From contig NC_012881.1 of the NCBI RefSeq assembly GCF_000023445.1, positions 2,658,501-2,722,500 of the forward strand: DNA of 64,000 nt. The letters run 5' to 3'. Origin of the DNA: Maridesulfovibrio salexigens DSM 2638 (GTDB taxonomy: Bacteria; Desulfobacterota; Desulfovibrionia; Desulfovibrionales; Desulfovibrionaceae). Within the stretch, counting starts at the first letter, position 1. Each line of letters opens with the position of its first letter. Under the pieces are notes generated by a model. The model was not told the DNA's origin, did no database searches, and saw nothing but the letters and a program-made list of their open reading frames with translations. Of this stretch, positions 26,262-34,605 are shown piece by piece. A program made the position numbers and the translations under genes.

Positions 26262-26763
26262 CTTTTGCAGCGTGCTTACCCATAAAATAGACCACCAAGT
26301 GGCTGAACGGCCTTATCAGATTGAAATAAACAGGCCCGGTCCAATGTTTGTAATGCACGATTGTAAACACATGGTAATGATGTAAACCAGCTGAAGCAGG
26401 TTCTGAAACTACGCCGATATATCCTATAAGATGCTTATCCTCGGCCGCGCCGATCCAAAATCGATCAGCTTTAAAATCAACTGAATCAAAAAAATCCACC
26501 TTGCCGCCACGGTTAAAATCATAGTCAGAGACTTCAAGACCGTGATCCATGAACTCATCATGTTTCAGCCCCATCACTCCGGCCAGCACGCCTCTGACTT
26601 TGTAAAGAAAAGTAAGCCACCCCGGTTTATAGGCCATCAATCGGATCAGAAAATCTTCCATATCGCGCCCACTGTCAAAGCCCACTCCGTAGATATGATC
26701 TGCATCAGCGCAGATTTTCTCCAATTGGGGAATTGAACTTACAATTGCTGCTGACTTACTCAT
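26257..26763 (-). CDS. DUF2867-type protein
   Basis: This 168-residue cytoplasmic protein has ADHIYGVGFDSGRDMEDFLIRLM near the N-terminus, then KVDFFDSVDFKADRFWIGAAEDKHLIGYIGV and a C-terminal TGPVYFNLIRPFSHLVVYFMGK. This layout matches the DUF2867 family. Its function is unknown. Its ATG overlaps the stop of the flavin-type oxidase gene by four bases, so the two are translated together under the TetR gene upstream. Confidence 0.8.
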   Translation of the reverse strand: MSKSAAIVSSIPQLEKICADADHIYGVGFDSGRDMEDFLIRLMAYKPGWLTFLYKVRGVLAGVMGLKHDEFMDHGLEVSDYDFNRGGKVDFFDSVDFKADRFWIGAAEDKHLIGYIGVVSEPASAGLHHYHVFTIVHYKHWTGPVYFNLIRPFSHLVVYFMGKHAAKE

Positions 26764-27227
26764 GGATTCATCCTCCCTGCTTCAAGACCTTCAATGCGCA
26801 CCACCTCAAACTCACGAACCATATTCATGTCTTTCCAAAGCAAAGCATGTCCTTTAAAAAAACGGTACATGCTTACTTTGCCAAGGAAATGATCAATCTC
26901 GCTCTGAGTAGCCTTTCGACGCCCCCCTGTCCTGCAAAAAAGCCTAAGTGCAGGCTGAGATGGAAACCGCCCTTTCCACAAAGATTTAATCCAAAATCCC
27001 GCTCCCGGATGCGCTGCCATAAGGGTCATACGAGCATCACGTTCAATGTTTTCACGCATCGTTTTTGGAAATTTTTCAAAATAATATCCCTTACCCTCTC
27101 CTGTGAATGACACTGAGCCGATAGGTGAAATCCTAGGAAAACCATCAGCATCTACTGTGCCGAGTGACGCATGCTTCACTTGGCCAAAAAGCTCTTCAAC
27201 TTCATTCCATAAAATATCTGACTGCAT
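26760..27227 (-). CDS. Pyridoxamine 5'-phosphate oxidase-family (FMN-binding) protein
   Basis: This roughly 155-residue protein has KHASLGTVDADGFPRISPIG, GKGYYFEKFPKTMRENIERD and ARMTLMAAHPGAGFW, typical of the small split-barrel FMN-binding proteins of the PNPOx-like family. GGGAG eight bases before the ATG at 27227 sets the start, rather than the Met five codons earlier. It is 17 bp downstream of tetR and overlaps the DUF2867 gene by four bases, so the three genes form one operon. The substrate is unknown. Confidence 0.85.
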   Translation of the reverse strand: MQSDILWNEVEELFGQVKHASLGTVDADGFPRISPIGSVSFTGEGKGYYFEKFPKTMRENIERDARMTLMAAHPGAGFWIKSLWKGRFPSQPALRLFCRTGGRRKATQSEIDHFLGKVSMYRFFKGHALLWKDMNMVREFEVVRIEGLEAGRMNP

Positions 27228-27243
27228 GATACAAACTCCCATT

Positions 27244-27813
27244 TTATTTCGCAGGAATTTTGTACAACTCCTGCTTCATTGTTTTGAGAATACGGCTGTG
27301 GTCATCTTCCGAGATATTGTCCCCCATCATGCGAACACCAAGAAACATTGAGTAACTTATTTTTGAAAGCAGCACTGCCCGTTCATGATCTCCGCCGACC
27401 TCTTCAAAAATAGAACGCAAATATTCAATTCGCATACTGTCAACCTGCTCGATACACTTCTGTGCAAGCGGATCATGTAAAGCCCACGCCCTGATACTGG
27501 TTTCTGTCCCTGATGGCAGCTTATGCGATTTTTCGACTATCAAATTGAAGCGTTCAACGGCATCAACGCCCTCGTCTGCTGCTTCGATACTGGCAAGCGT
27601 CCAGCCCTTCACCCAATGCTCAAGCATCCTCTCCAGAAAATCTGCGCGATTCTTGAAGTGATGGTAAAACGAGCCCTTCGTAACTTTTAATTTCCGGCAA
27701 AGGGCATCAATCGTGAGTTGCTGTACACTGTCAGTTTCAAGCAACTTCAATCCCGCACCAAGCAAATCTGCAGCACAATGCCGGGATTCATTCTTCTCCG
27801 TTTTCTTTGTCAT
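27244..27813 (-). CDS. TetR-family transcriptional regulator
   Basis: The protein has 189 residues from the ATG at 27813, preceded by GGAGG at five bases. The frame continues upstream without a ribosome site. The N-terminal helix-turn-helix is LTIDALCRKLKVTKGSFYHHF with NRADFLERML after it, followed by an all-helical ligand and dimerisation domain. A perfect 9-1-9 palindrome (27832-27850) sits 19 bp upstream next to a -10-like box, so it probably represses its own operon with the FMN protein and DUF2867 gene. The inducing ligand is unknown. Confidence 0.93.
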   Translation of the reverse strand: MTKKTEKNESRHCAADLLGAGLKLLETDSVQQLTIDALCRKLKVTKGSFYHHFKNRADFLERMLEHWVKGWTLASIEAADEGVDAVERFNLIVEKSHKLPSGTETSIRAWALHDPLAQKCIEQVDSMRIEYLRSIFEEVGGDHERAVLLSKISYSMFLGVRMMGDNISEDDHSRILKTMKQELYKIPAK

Positions 27814-27831
27814 CCTCACCTCCATAAAACA

Positions 27832-27850
27832 ATACCATACCGTATGGTAT
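27832..27850. promoter_or_regulatory. Palindromic operator for TetR
   Basis: ATACCATACCGTATGGTAT is a perfect 9-bp inverted repeat around one central base. It lies between the -10 box and the tetR start. Confidence 0.75.
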
Positions 27851-27856
27851 GTACAA

Positions 27857-27883
27857 ATTATACAAAACATAAAATCAAGTCAA
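27857..27883 (-). promoter_or_regulatory. Promoter of the tetR operon
   Basis: On the minus strand TTGACT (27878-27883), a 15-base spacer (short) and a perfect TATAAT (27857-27862). The operator lies just downstream of it. Confidence 0.5.
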
Positions 27884-27902
27884 GATGCAAACGCGACAAA
27901 AA

Positions 27903-27935
27903 AAAGCCGTCTGTGGGGCAACCACAGACGGCTTT
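27903..27935 (-). terminator. Terminator after the cytochrome c3 gene
   Basis: GCCGTCTGTGG (27906-27916), loop GGCAA, CCACAGACGGC (27922-27932), with AAA/TTT extending the stem. Eight T residues follow on the minus strand. Confidence 0.9.
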
Positions 27936-27968
27936 AGCGAACAACTTCGAAAAGTTATGAAATACTTT

Positions 27969-28466
27969 CTAGTTGTGTGCTCTTTCCTGCTTGGGGTGAC
28001 ATGCGTTGTTTGCACAAGGAGCAGTAGCGATGTCAGTCTCGCCAGCCTTGTTCATCTTCACATGGCAACCACGACAGCTGATGTCACTCTGAAGGGTATG
28101 GAACGCCTTGAAGTAAGAGTGAGGTGCTGCTTTCTGTTTCAGGTTGTCGTGACAACCGGGAGCTGCACAGCTTTTGATCTGAGACTTACCATCCCAAGTG
28201 TGGTGACACTTAGAACAGTTAACGTCCTGATGGTCAAAGTGAGAGAATTTGACCGGAGTAAACCGAACCTGATTCAGCACTTCAGGACGTTTGAATTCGA
28301 GATTTACGGGAAACCTTACAACCAGCTCTTCGGAAACGATTTCTACTTTCTCATTACCGGAAATGCTTGCAATCTCCTCACTAAGATTGCTGGTCGCAGT
28401 TGAGTACACAATTACGAGAACGGCAAAGACAACAGCCGCTCCAACATACAGAAAATTAGTCTTCAT
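27969..28466 (-). CDS. Tetraheme cytochrome c3 family protein
   Basis: This 165-residue protein has an N-terminal hydrophobic export signal or anchor (KTNFLYVGAAVVFAVLVIVY). Four heme sites follow: CSKCH, CAAPGCH, CRGCH and CANNACH. The alternation of CxxCH and CxxxxCH, with upstream His ligands in FSHFDH and FHTLQ, is that of class III cytochrome c3. It is a periplasmic electron carrier, usually linking hydrogenases or formate dehydrogenase to membrane complexes in sulfate reducers. AGGAGG six bases before the ATG sets the start. About 90 residues precede the first heme site, longer than in short type I c3, and the partner is not in the window. Confidence 0.94.
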   Translation of the reverse strand: MKTNFLYVGAAVVFAVLVIVYSTATSNLSEEIASISGNEKVEIVSEELVVRFPVNLEFKRPEVLNQVRFTPVKFSHFDHQDVNCSKCHHTWDGKSQIKSCAAPGCHDNLKQKAAPHSYFKAFHTLQSDISCRGCHVKMNKAGETDIATAPCANNACHPKQERAHN

Positions 28467-28901
28467 TCTATTCCTCCTCATGAAAGTCGTACCTTCCTAC
28501 TCAAAATCAGGGATTATTTCAATAAAAATACGTAGATGTACATACTATGCAACGCCCGAAAACAGCGGTTTGAGAGACTACACAACACAGATTGGGAAAA
28601 TTTTCACACAAGTCGGTTTTATGTAAAACAAACACAATAAACCACAAAACAACTACAACTAAGCATATAAATATAATTTTACACAGCTCAACTGGCAAAA
28701 GTTATATTCAGTAAGTCTAGATTTGGTAATTTTTGCACAAAAACATAAGCAAAATTAACAAAACTAATATCCACTTATTTCACACTAGAATCAAAAAAAA
28801 CTTCACATTTTTTCTATAATGATAAACTTACCTTCCCTGTCCTGAATAACGGACATTCACAGATGGGAATTTATACCCCGTTTTATATTCAAAACAATAA
28901 A
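28467..28901. other. AT-rich intergenic region upstream of cytochrome c3
   Basis: With the following terminator this makes a roughly 500-bp gap. I see no convincing gene, promoter match or repeat in it, only AT-rich sequence that must hold the cytochrome promoter. Confidence 0.5.
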
Positions 28902-28932
28902 AAGCCCCTCTTTGTTACACAAAGAAGGGCTT
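28902..28932 (-). terminator. Terminator of the nucleoside ABC operon
   Basis: AAGCCCCTCTTTGT, loop TAC, ACAAAGAAGGGCTT, with one mismatch. TTTTTATTG follows on the minus strand. Confidence 0.82.
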
Positions 28933-28973
28933 ACATTTATTAAGCGTATATTTTGATCAAAAATCCGGAAAAA

Positions 28974-30515
28974 CTACTCGCGCACACCGGCCATAAGCAA
29001 ACCAATGTTGTCTACTTTCGCTTTATCATTAACTGAGAATTCATCCATGATCTGGCCACAATACATGACAGCCACACGGTCAGCCAACTGCAACGCTTCG
29101 CCAAGATCTCCAGTCACGAGCAGGACACCGGCCATTTTGCGGGCCTCAAGAAGTCTGTTCCAGACTTCCTCGGTAGCAGAAATATCCAGCCCCTGTGTAG
29201 GCTGTTCCGCAACGATAAGATGCGGCTGACGGTAAAGTTCACGTGCCAGCACCATCTTCTGCAAGTTACCACCGGAAAGCTGCCATGCCAGAGCGCGAAT
29301 ACGGCCGGGACGGACATCATATTCCTCGACCAGCTCTTCAGCCACCTTGGCAGCTTTATCGTGCTGCAACAGCGGCCCTGCGGAAAATCCCTGACGGGTG
29401 GTTAAAAGCAGGTTATCCACCAGATCAAGGTTGCGGGCAGTAGCAAGATCAAGACGGTCTTCAGGAATGTAAGACATGGAATTATTCCAAGTCATTTCAG
29501 CAAAGAACTTCCGCCACGGCTTGCCCATGATAAAAATTGTATCTTTGGGAGGCTTGCGCATACCGCAAACACCTTCCACAAGCTCCTGTTGTCCGTTACC
29601 GGCAACACCGACAATAGCAACAACCTCACCTTTGCGCACATCAAGATTAATATCGCGCAAGCCGATTCCGGTCATATTCTTTACTTCCAGAACCTTCTCG
29701 CCGACCTCAACCTCTTCCTTGTCCACTTCAAGGATGACTTCCTTACCAACCATGCGGCAAGCCAGATCAGCCTTGGAAGTAATCTTGTCGCGGGGAACCT
29801 CGGCATCGATGTTACCACGGCGCAAAATAGCGACCTCATCGGCAATGGCCATAACTTCTTCAAGCTTGTGGCTGATGAAGACTACAGACTTGCCCTGACG
29901 GGTCATTGCCCAGAGAGCTTCGAAAAGACGGAAAGCTTCGCGGGGAGTGAGAACCGCGGTGGGTTCATCGAAAATCAACACCCTGCTCTCACGATAAAGG
30001 AGCTTGAGAATTTCCACGCGCTGTTTCTCACCCATAGAAAGGGTTGAAACTTTGGCGGAAGGATCGATCTCAAGTTCATAATCTTCTGCAAGCTTACGTA
30101 CCCTTGCTTCCATCTCCTTGGGGTTGACGAAGAAACCGCCTTCCTGACCAAGCAGCACGTTCTGGGCTACGGTCATGGTATCGACCAGCATGAAATGCTG
30201 GTAAACCATTCCGACCCCGGCTTTAATGGCGTCTTTGGAGTTGGAGAAGTCAACGCGCTTGCCGTCAACTTCAATATATCCTTCGTCAGGACGGAAACGC
30301 CCTGCAAGCATGGACATAAGAGTACTCTTACCCGCTCCGTTCTCACCAAGCAGTGCCTTGATGCGGCCGGGATAGAGATCAAGTGAAATATTATTGTTAG
30401 CGACAACCTTACCGAAGCGCTTGGTAATGCCCTTCAAAGAAATAAGCGGAGCGCAACCTTCAAAACCGGTAGCCTTCTGGCATTCGGGACGGGTGAAATC
30501 CTGATGTGAACTCAT
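28974..30515 (-). CDS. ABC transporter ATP-binding protein (nucleoside/BMP type, double ATPase)
   Basis: The protein has 513 residues and two ATPase domains. Domain 1 (about 20-250) has Walker A ALLGENGAGKST, the signature LSMGEKQRVEILK and Walker B VLIFDEPTAVLT. Domain 2 (about 265-500) has a weaker Walker A (IVGVAGNGQQEL), LSGGNLQKMVLAREL and LIVAEQPTQGLD, with loss of the GKS lysine typical of sugar and nucleoside importers. It powers the permease pair just upstream. The start is taken at the ATG 30515, preceded by GGTGG; a GTG lies three codons earlier. Confidence 0.95.
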   Translation of the reverse strand: MSSHQDFTRPECQKATGFEGCAPLISLKGITKRFGKVVANNNISLDLYPGRIKALLGENGAGKSTLMSMLAGRFRPDEGYIEVDGKRVDFSNSKDAIKAGVGMVYQHFMLVDTMTVAQNVLLGQEGGFFVNPKEMEARVRKLAEDYELEIDPSAKVSTLSMGEKQRVEILKLLYRESRVLIFDEPTAVLTPREAFRLFEALWAMTRQGKSVVFISHKLEEVMAIADEVAILRRGNIDAEVPRDKITSKADLACRMVGKEVILEVDKEEVEVGEKVLEVKNMTGIGLRDINLDVRKGEVVAIVGVAGNGQQELVEGVCGMRKPPKDTIFIMGKPWRKFFAEMTWNNSMSYIPEDRLDLATARNLDLVDNLLLTTRQGFSAGPLLQHDKAAKVAEELVEEYDVRPGRIRALAWQLSGGNLQKMVLARELYRQPHLIVAEQPTQGLDISATEEVWNRLLEARKMAGVLLVTGDLGEALQLADRVAVMYCGQIMDEFSVNDKAKVDNIGLLMAGVRE

Positions 30516-30524
30516 TGCTACCAC

Positions 30525-31445
30525 CTATCCTTCAGGCTCGATGTTGATTCCCAGGTGTGCGGGAGCATTACCGCTGCGTCCCCGCATAGCGGAGAAGATC
30601 AGCACCAAAATAGTCAGCGCATAAGGCAGCATCAGCAGTAAGGATGACGGGATATGGGTTCCTACAGCCTGCAAACGGAGCTGGAATGCCATGACTCCAC
30701 CAAAAAGGTAAGCACCGAAAACAGCACGTCCCGGTCTCCAGAAAGCAAAAATAACCAATGCAACAGCGATCCAGCCGCGTCCACCGGAAAGGCCGTTGGC
30801 CCAGAGGTGGGTGTAGGCAAGGGAAAGATAAGAACCGCCCAGACCAATAAAAAAGCCACCGCCAAGCAGAGCAATCCAGCGCAGGCGAATGGCTTTGAGT
30901 CCCACGGCTGCGGCTGCAGCGGGCTTCTCACCTACGGCAGAGATAGCCAGACCGAGACTGGTGCGGTTAATGAAGAGCATAAACAGCATAGGAACCAGAT
31001 AAGAAACATAGACAAGGGCGTCCTGCTTGAAGAAGATATCCCCGATATAAGGGAGGGAGGAAAGCACGGGAAAGCTGAACTTGTCAAAACCCTCAGTAGC
31101 GGTACCGATATACGGAGTGCCAAGGAAGTTACAAAGCCCCACACCGAGGATGGTCAACGCCAGACCGGAAACAACCTGGTTGCCGAGGCAGGTAATACAA
31201 ACAATACCGTGCAGCGCAGCCATAAATGTTCCGGCAATACCTCCGGCTATGAATCCAAGCCACGGATTTCCAGTGGTCAGAGTAACAAAAAAGGCCGCAA
31301 AAGCCGCCATGCTCATCATACCTTCGACACCGAGGTTGAGCACTCCGCCCTTCTCAGTGAGAATTTCACCAAGAGTAGCGTAGAGGATCGGTGTACCGGA
31401 CTGCACAGTGGCAGCCAGCAGGGGGACAATAAAACTTTCCAACAT
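30525..31445 (-). CDS. Nucleoside ABC transporter permease (second permease)
   Basis: This 306-residue protein has about nine hydrophobic helices and LGVEGMMSMAAFAAFF near residue 38, AVGEKPAAAAAVGLKAIRLRW as cytoplasmic coupling loop, and GGFFIGLGGSYLSLAYTHLWANG. It belongs to the BPD_transp_2 (branched-chain amino acid/ribose) superfamily, YufQ-like. It pairs with the other permease as a heterodimer in the inner membrane. The gene lies 12 bp downstream of the first permease gene and 9 bp before the ATPase gene. Confidence 0.94.
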   Translation of the reverse strand: MLESFIVPLLAATVQSGTPILYATLGEILTEKGGVLNLGVEGMMSMAAFAAFFVTLTTGNPWLGFIAGGIAGTFMAALHGIVCITCLGNQVVSGLALTILGVGLCNFLGTPYIGTATEGFDKFSFPVLSSLPYIGDIFFKQDALVYVSYLVPMLFMLFINRTSLGLAISAVGEKPAAAAAVGLKAIRLRWIALLGGGFFIGLGGSYLSLAYTHLWANGLSGGRGWIAVALVIFAFWRPGRAVFGAYLFGGVMAFQLRLQAVGTHIPSSLLLMLPYALTILVLIFSAMRGRSGNAPAHLGINIEPEG

Positions 31446-31457
31446 TATATCACCCGA

Positions 31458-32516
31458 CTACTTCTTCTTAACAATCTTATATGTAACCAGCATCTGTCCC
31501 GCAAGAACGGACATGAGAATCAGCCCTTCCATAATGGAACCGAAAGATGCCGGGGTCTGCAATTCAAGCTGCATATTCTCAACACCTACGCGCAGTGCTG
31601 CGAGCAGGTAAGCGGAAATACCTATGTACAGGGGATGCAGTCTGGCAAGCCATGCAACAACAATAGCAGTGTAACCGTAGCCGACCATGATGGAGGGCTG
31701 CAGCCTGTTGATGGTGGCAGAAGCTTCAATGCATCCGGCCCATCCAGCCAATGCGCCGGAGATAGCCATAACAAGAATGGTCAGCATTCCGTACGGCAGG
31801 CGGGAGTACATAGCGATACGCTCGCCTTCCCCCGCAACCTTGATCTCGAACCCGAGGCGGGTAAAACGCATGAACGCCCACATAGCAATACCGGAACCGA
31901 CACAAACCGCAAAACCCCAGTGCAGACGGGAATCGCCGATCTGACCGATGATAGCACCGGGAGTAAATTCGGGAGTAACCGGAAAACCGAAACTGGCCGG
32001 GTCTTTCCATGCGCCGAACACGAGGTATTGAAGCAGCAGGATAGCAATGTAGTTGAGCATCAGGGTGGAGATAATCTCATTGACCTGCAATTTGAGCCGC
32101 AGAATGGCCGGGACGTAAGCCCAGAAAGCCCCGAATATCGCAGCGCAGATAAACATGAGCGGCATGAGCAGGAAGCCGGGCAGATCAGGAAAAGTAAGCG
32201 CGGCCCATGTAGCCCCGATTGCGCCGAGCGCAAACTGGCCTTCAGCCCCGATATTCCAGACCTGCATCCTGAAGGCAGTAGCTACACCCAGTGCACAGAG
32301 AAAAATGGGAATAGATTTTAAAAGGGCATCTTCCAAAGCCCATGAAGCACCAAAAGACCCCTGCCAGAGCACGAGGAGTCCTTGTACAGCAGATTTTCCC
32401 TGCAATTCAAGCAGGAGCGCGCTGATCCCGAAAGATAGAACCAGAGCGCCCACGATAATAATCGGGGCGCCCCAGTTCCAGGGTTCGTCACGCTTTTGTA
32501 AGCGATAACCCAACAT
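31458..32516 (-). CDS. Nucleoside ABC transporter permease (first permease)
   Basis: This 352-residue membrane protein has the family's VFRMQVWNIGAEGQ-type motif (ATAFRMQVWNIGAEGQFALG), QVNEIISTLMLNYIA, and the coupling loop KVAGEGERIAMYSRLPYG. It is YufP-like in order and length. It lies between the binding-protein gene (6 bp upstream) and the second permease. It would form half the membrane channel. Confidence 0.94.
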   Translation of the reverse strand: MLGYRLQKRDEPWNWGAPIIIVGALVLSFGISALLLELQGKSAVQGLLVLWQGSFGASWALEDALLKSIPIFLCALGVATAFRMQVWNIGAEGQFALGAIGATWAALTFPDLPGFLLMPLMFICAAIFGAFWAYVPAILRLKLQVNEIISTLMLNYIAILLLQYLVFGAWKDPASFGFPVTPEFTPGAIIGQIGDSRLHWGFAVCVGSGIAMWAFMRFTRLGFEIKVAGEGERIAMYSRLPYGMLTILVMAISGALAGWAGCIEASATINRLQPSIMVGYGYTAIVVAWLARLHPLYIGISAYLLAALRVGVENMQLELQTPASFGSIMEGLILMSVLAGQMLVTYKIVKKK

Positions 32517-32522
32517 AAATTA

Positions 32523-33599
32523 TTACTTGGTGTTTCCGATTACGCCTTCAACAAACCACATCATACCGAGCATTTCGGGATCGGTCATGGTTTTTCCGGC
32601 CGGAACCATTTCTTTACCGTTCTGGTCCTTGAGGGGACCTACGAAAATTGCGTTTTTGCCTTCAACAATAGCTTTCTTGGCTTCAGCAACTTTGTCCTTA
32701 ACATTCTGGGGAACCATGGGACCGTAAGGAGCGATATCTACGATGCCCTGATCCATGCCCCACCACAGGGACTCGTTACCCTGCCAAACGCCGTCACGCA
32801 GCTGCTCAACAGCATTCTTGAAGAGAGGTGCCCAGTTCCAGACAGCAGCGGTCAGGTGAGCCTTGGGAGCCATTTTGGACATATCGGAGTTGTAAGCAAT
32901 GGAGTACTTGCCGCGTTCCTGAGCTGCTTCCTGAGGACCGGGGGAATCCTGATGCTGGGTGATAACGTCAGCTTTCATATCCAGAAGAGAGATAGCTGCG
33001 TCTTTTTCCAGTGCAGGATCGTACCAGGTCTTGGTCCATACTACGCGAACAGTAGCTTCGGGGTTAACTGAACGTACACCGAGGGTGAAAGCGTTGATGC
33101 CGCGGATAACTTCAGGGATGGGGAAAGCAGCAACGTAACCGATTACGTTGGACTTAGTCATCATACCAGCAACGATACCGGTCAGGTAACGAGCCTGATA
33201 CATGCGGCCAAAGTAGTTGCTCATGTTAGGGGTGGTTTTGAAACCGGAGCAATGCATGAATGCGGTCTTGGGAAATTTTTTGGAAACTTTAACCATGGGA
33301 TCCATGTAACCGAAGCTGGTACCGATAACCATGTCGTAACCTTTACGTGCGAAGTTCAGTACTACGCGCTCGGAGTCCGGACCTTCAGCAACGGATTCAA
33401 CATAGGAAGTCTCAACCCAGGGAAGGGCGTCGATAGCCTTACGGCCCTGATCCTGTGCATAAGAGTAACCTTCGTCACCCACGGGAGAAATGTAAACAAA
33501 ACCGACTTTAACTTTGTCCTTCTTAGCACCGGCAAACGCAACGGATGCCAGCATCACGGACATGGCTGCAACAACAGCCATAAGCAGAACTTTACGCAT
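32523..33599 (-). CDS. BMP-family substrate-binding protein
   Basis: The protein has 358 residues. A signal peptide (to VAFAG, about residue 23) is followed by the BMP fold: KVGFVYISPVGDEGYSYAQDQGRKAID, YDMVIGTSFGYMD, GMMTKSNVIGYVAAFPIPEVIRGINAF and ITQHQDSPGPQEAA. No lipobox cysteine is seen, so it is free in the periplasm. BMP proteins with this permease type usually bind nucleosides or purines. Two ATGs are adjacent (33602, 33599) and AGGAG spacing favours the second. A promoter match lies upstream. Confidence 0.94.
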   Translation of the reverse strand: MRKVLLMAVVAAMSVMLASVAFAGAKKDKVKVGFVYISPVGDEGYSYAQDQGRKAIDALPWVETSYVESVAEGPDSERVVLNFARKGYDMVIGTSFGYMDPMVKVSKKFPKTAFMHCSGFKTTPNMSNYFGRMYQARYLTGIVAGMMTKSNVIGYVAAFPIPEVIRGINAFTLGVRSVNPEATVRVVWTKTWYDPALEKDAAISLLDMKADVITQHQDSPGPQEAAQERGKYSIAYNSDMSKMAPKAHLTAAVWNWAPLFKNAVEQLRDGVWQGNESLWWGMDQGIVDIAPYGPMVPQNVKDKVAEAKKAIVEGKNAIFVGPLKDQNGKEMVPAGKTMTDPEMLGMMWFVEGVIGNTK

Positions 33600-33621
33600 C
33601 ATCCACTCCTTGAGAATTTGT

Positions 33622-33650
33622 TAGTAAACCCTGTTGAAGTTCCGTATCAA
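33622..33650 (-). promoter_or_regulatory. Promoter of the BMP ABC operon
   Basis: On the minus strand TTGATA (33645-33650), a 17-base spacer and TTACTA (33622-33627) precede the BMP start. Confidence 0.45.
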
Positions 33651-33700
33651 CGAACCTTCCCCTAAATGTGAAAACAAAAAAACAAATACACAACCAGCCC

Positions 33701-33719
33701 CCGGACTCCCTGCGTCCGG
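33701..33719 (-). terminator. Possible terminator after the phosphoribosyltransferase gene
   Basis: CCGGAC and GTCCGG form a 6-bp stem around a 7-base loop, with partial outer CAGC/GCTG pairing. The T-rich run on the minus strand is displaced by several bases. Confidence 0.4.
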
Positions 33720-33774
33720 CAGCTGGAAATGCAAATGTCTGTAAACCTGAACCGAATTAAAGCCGCGAAAGACT

Positions 33775-34272
33775 TTAACTATTGTTTTCCTGAGAAACCT
33801 TCACGATGGGCTGTGCAAATTGAGTTTCGCTGTCCCACGGGAAGAGAATCCAAGTATCCTGACTTACTTCTGTGATGAAGGTATCCACTAAAGGACGGCC
33901 TTCCGGTTTGGCGTAAACCGTGGCGAAATGGGCCTTGGGAACCATTTCCCGGACCAGTCTGGCGGTGCCTCCGGTATCAACGAGATCGTCGACCAGAAGC
34001 CAGCCTTCTCCATCGCCTTTGAAATCTTTAAGCACAGTGGCTTTCTTTTCCTGAACTTTCCAATCATAAGTGGAAATGCAGACGGTGTCGATAAGTCTTA
34101 TATCGAGTTCGCGAGCCAGAATCGCCGCAGGAACAAGTCCGCCGCGGGTAATGGCAAGGATACCTTCAAAAGGACCTTTTTCGAGCAACCGCCAGGACAA
34201 AGCCCTGCAATCCCGGTGCAGCTGTTCCCATGAAATGGGGTACATTTTATTATATCTGTCTGCCTTGGACAA
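33775..34272 (-). CDS. gpt: Xanthine/guanine phosphoribosyltransferase
   Basis: This 165-residue type I phosphoribosyltransferase has the PRPP loop [15 protein letters not shown] and an N-terminal [18 protein letters not shown]. It converts xanthine and guanine with PRPP into nucleotides in the cytoplasm. The start is a TTG, well supported by AGGAG eight bases upstream. It lies 175 bp upstream of the BMP importer on the same strand, which supports a purine uptake and salvage function. I saw no purine riboswitch signature in the leader. Confidence 0.93.
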   Translation of the reverse strand: MSKADRYNKMYPISWEQLHRDCRALSWRLLEKGPFEGILAITRGGLVPAAILARELDIRLIDTVCISTYDWKVQEKKATVLKDFKGDGEGWLLVDDLVDTGGTARLVREMVPKAHFATVYAKPEGRPLVDTFITEVSQDTWILFPWDSETQFAQPIVKVSQENNS

Positions 34273-34605
34273 TTTATCTTCTCCTTAATTTCCATGCATG
34301 CACGCGGTTTCCCTAGCCCAAGGAATGGACAAGAGCAACATAAAAATAAACGCAATTCCACATTTATGGAAATTCAGGTGTATTTTCTATCAGCTCAGAT
34401 AGGCCTCAATTACCGTAAAATAACAGTTTAAACAGCAACCAATCTTTTAACAGCAGAAAACTCATCCCGTCTACCCTGAGCGGCCACTGACAAAACACCT
34501 CTGGAGCCATTATTTATTTTTGATTTTACATAAAACACTGGCAAGGATAAAAGAATAATTGGAGCTGAGAAAATCCGATCAACTCAAAATTAAAGGTTAA
34601 TGCTT
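34273..34605. other. 333-bp spacer between gpt and the GGDKF gene
   Basis: The spacer is a divergent intergenic region, AT-rich, with no gene or repeat that I can support. It must carry both promoters. Confidence 0.5.

Noticed and set aside
28945-28965. TTTTGATCAAAA palindrome as an FNR/CRP-like site
   Set aside because: It lies just after the end of the ABC operon and not before a start, so it is not placed to regulate it.
30654-32321. 555-codon open frame on the plus strand
   Set aside because: It lies antisense to the ABC permease genes. Its product is rich in Lys, Ser, Asn and Gln with no family features, while the minus strand encodes clear transporter genes.
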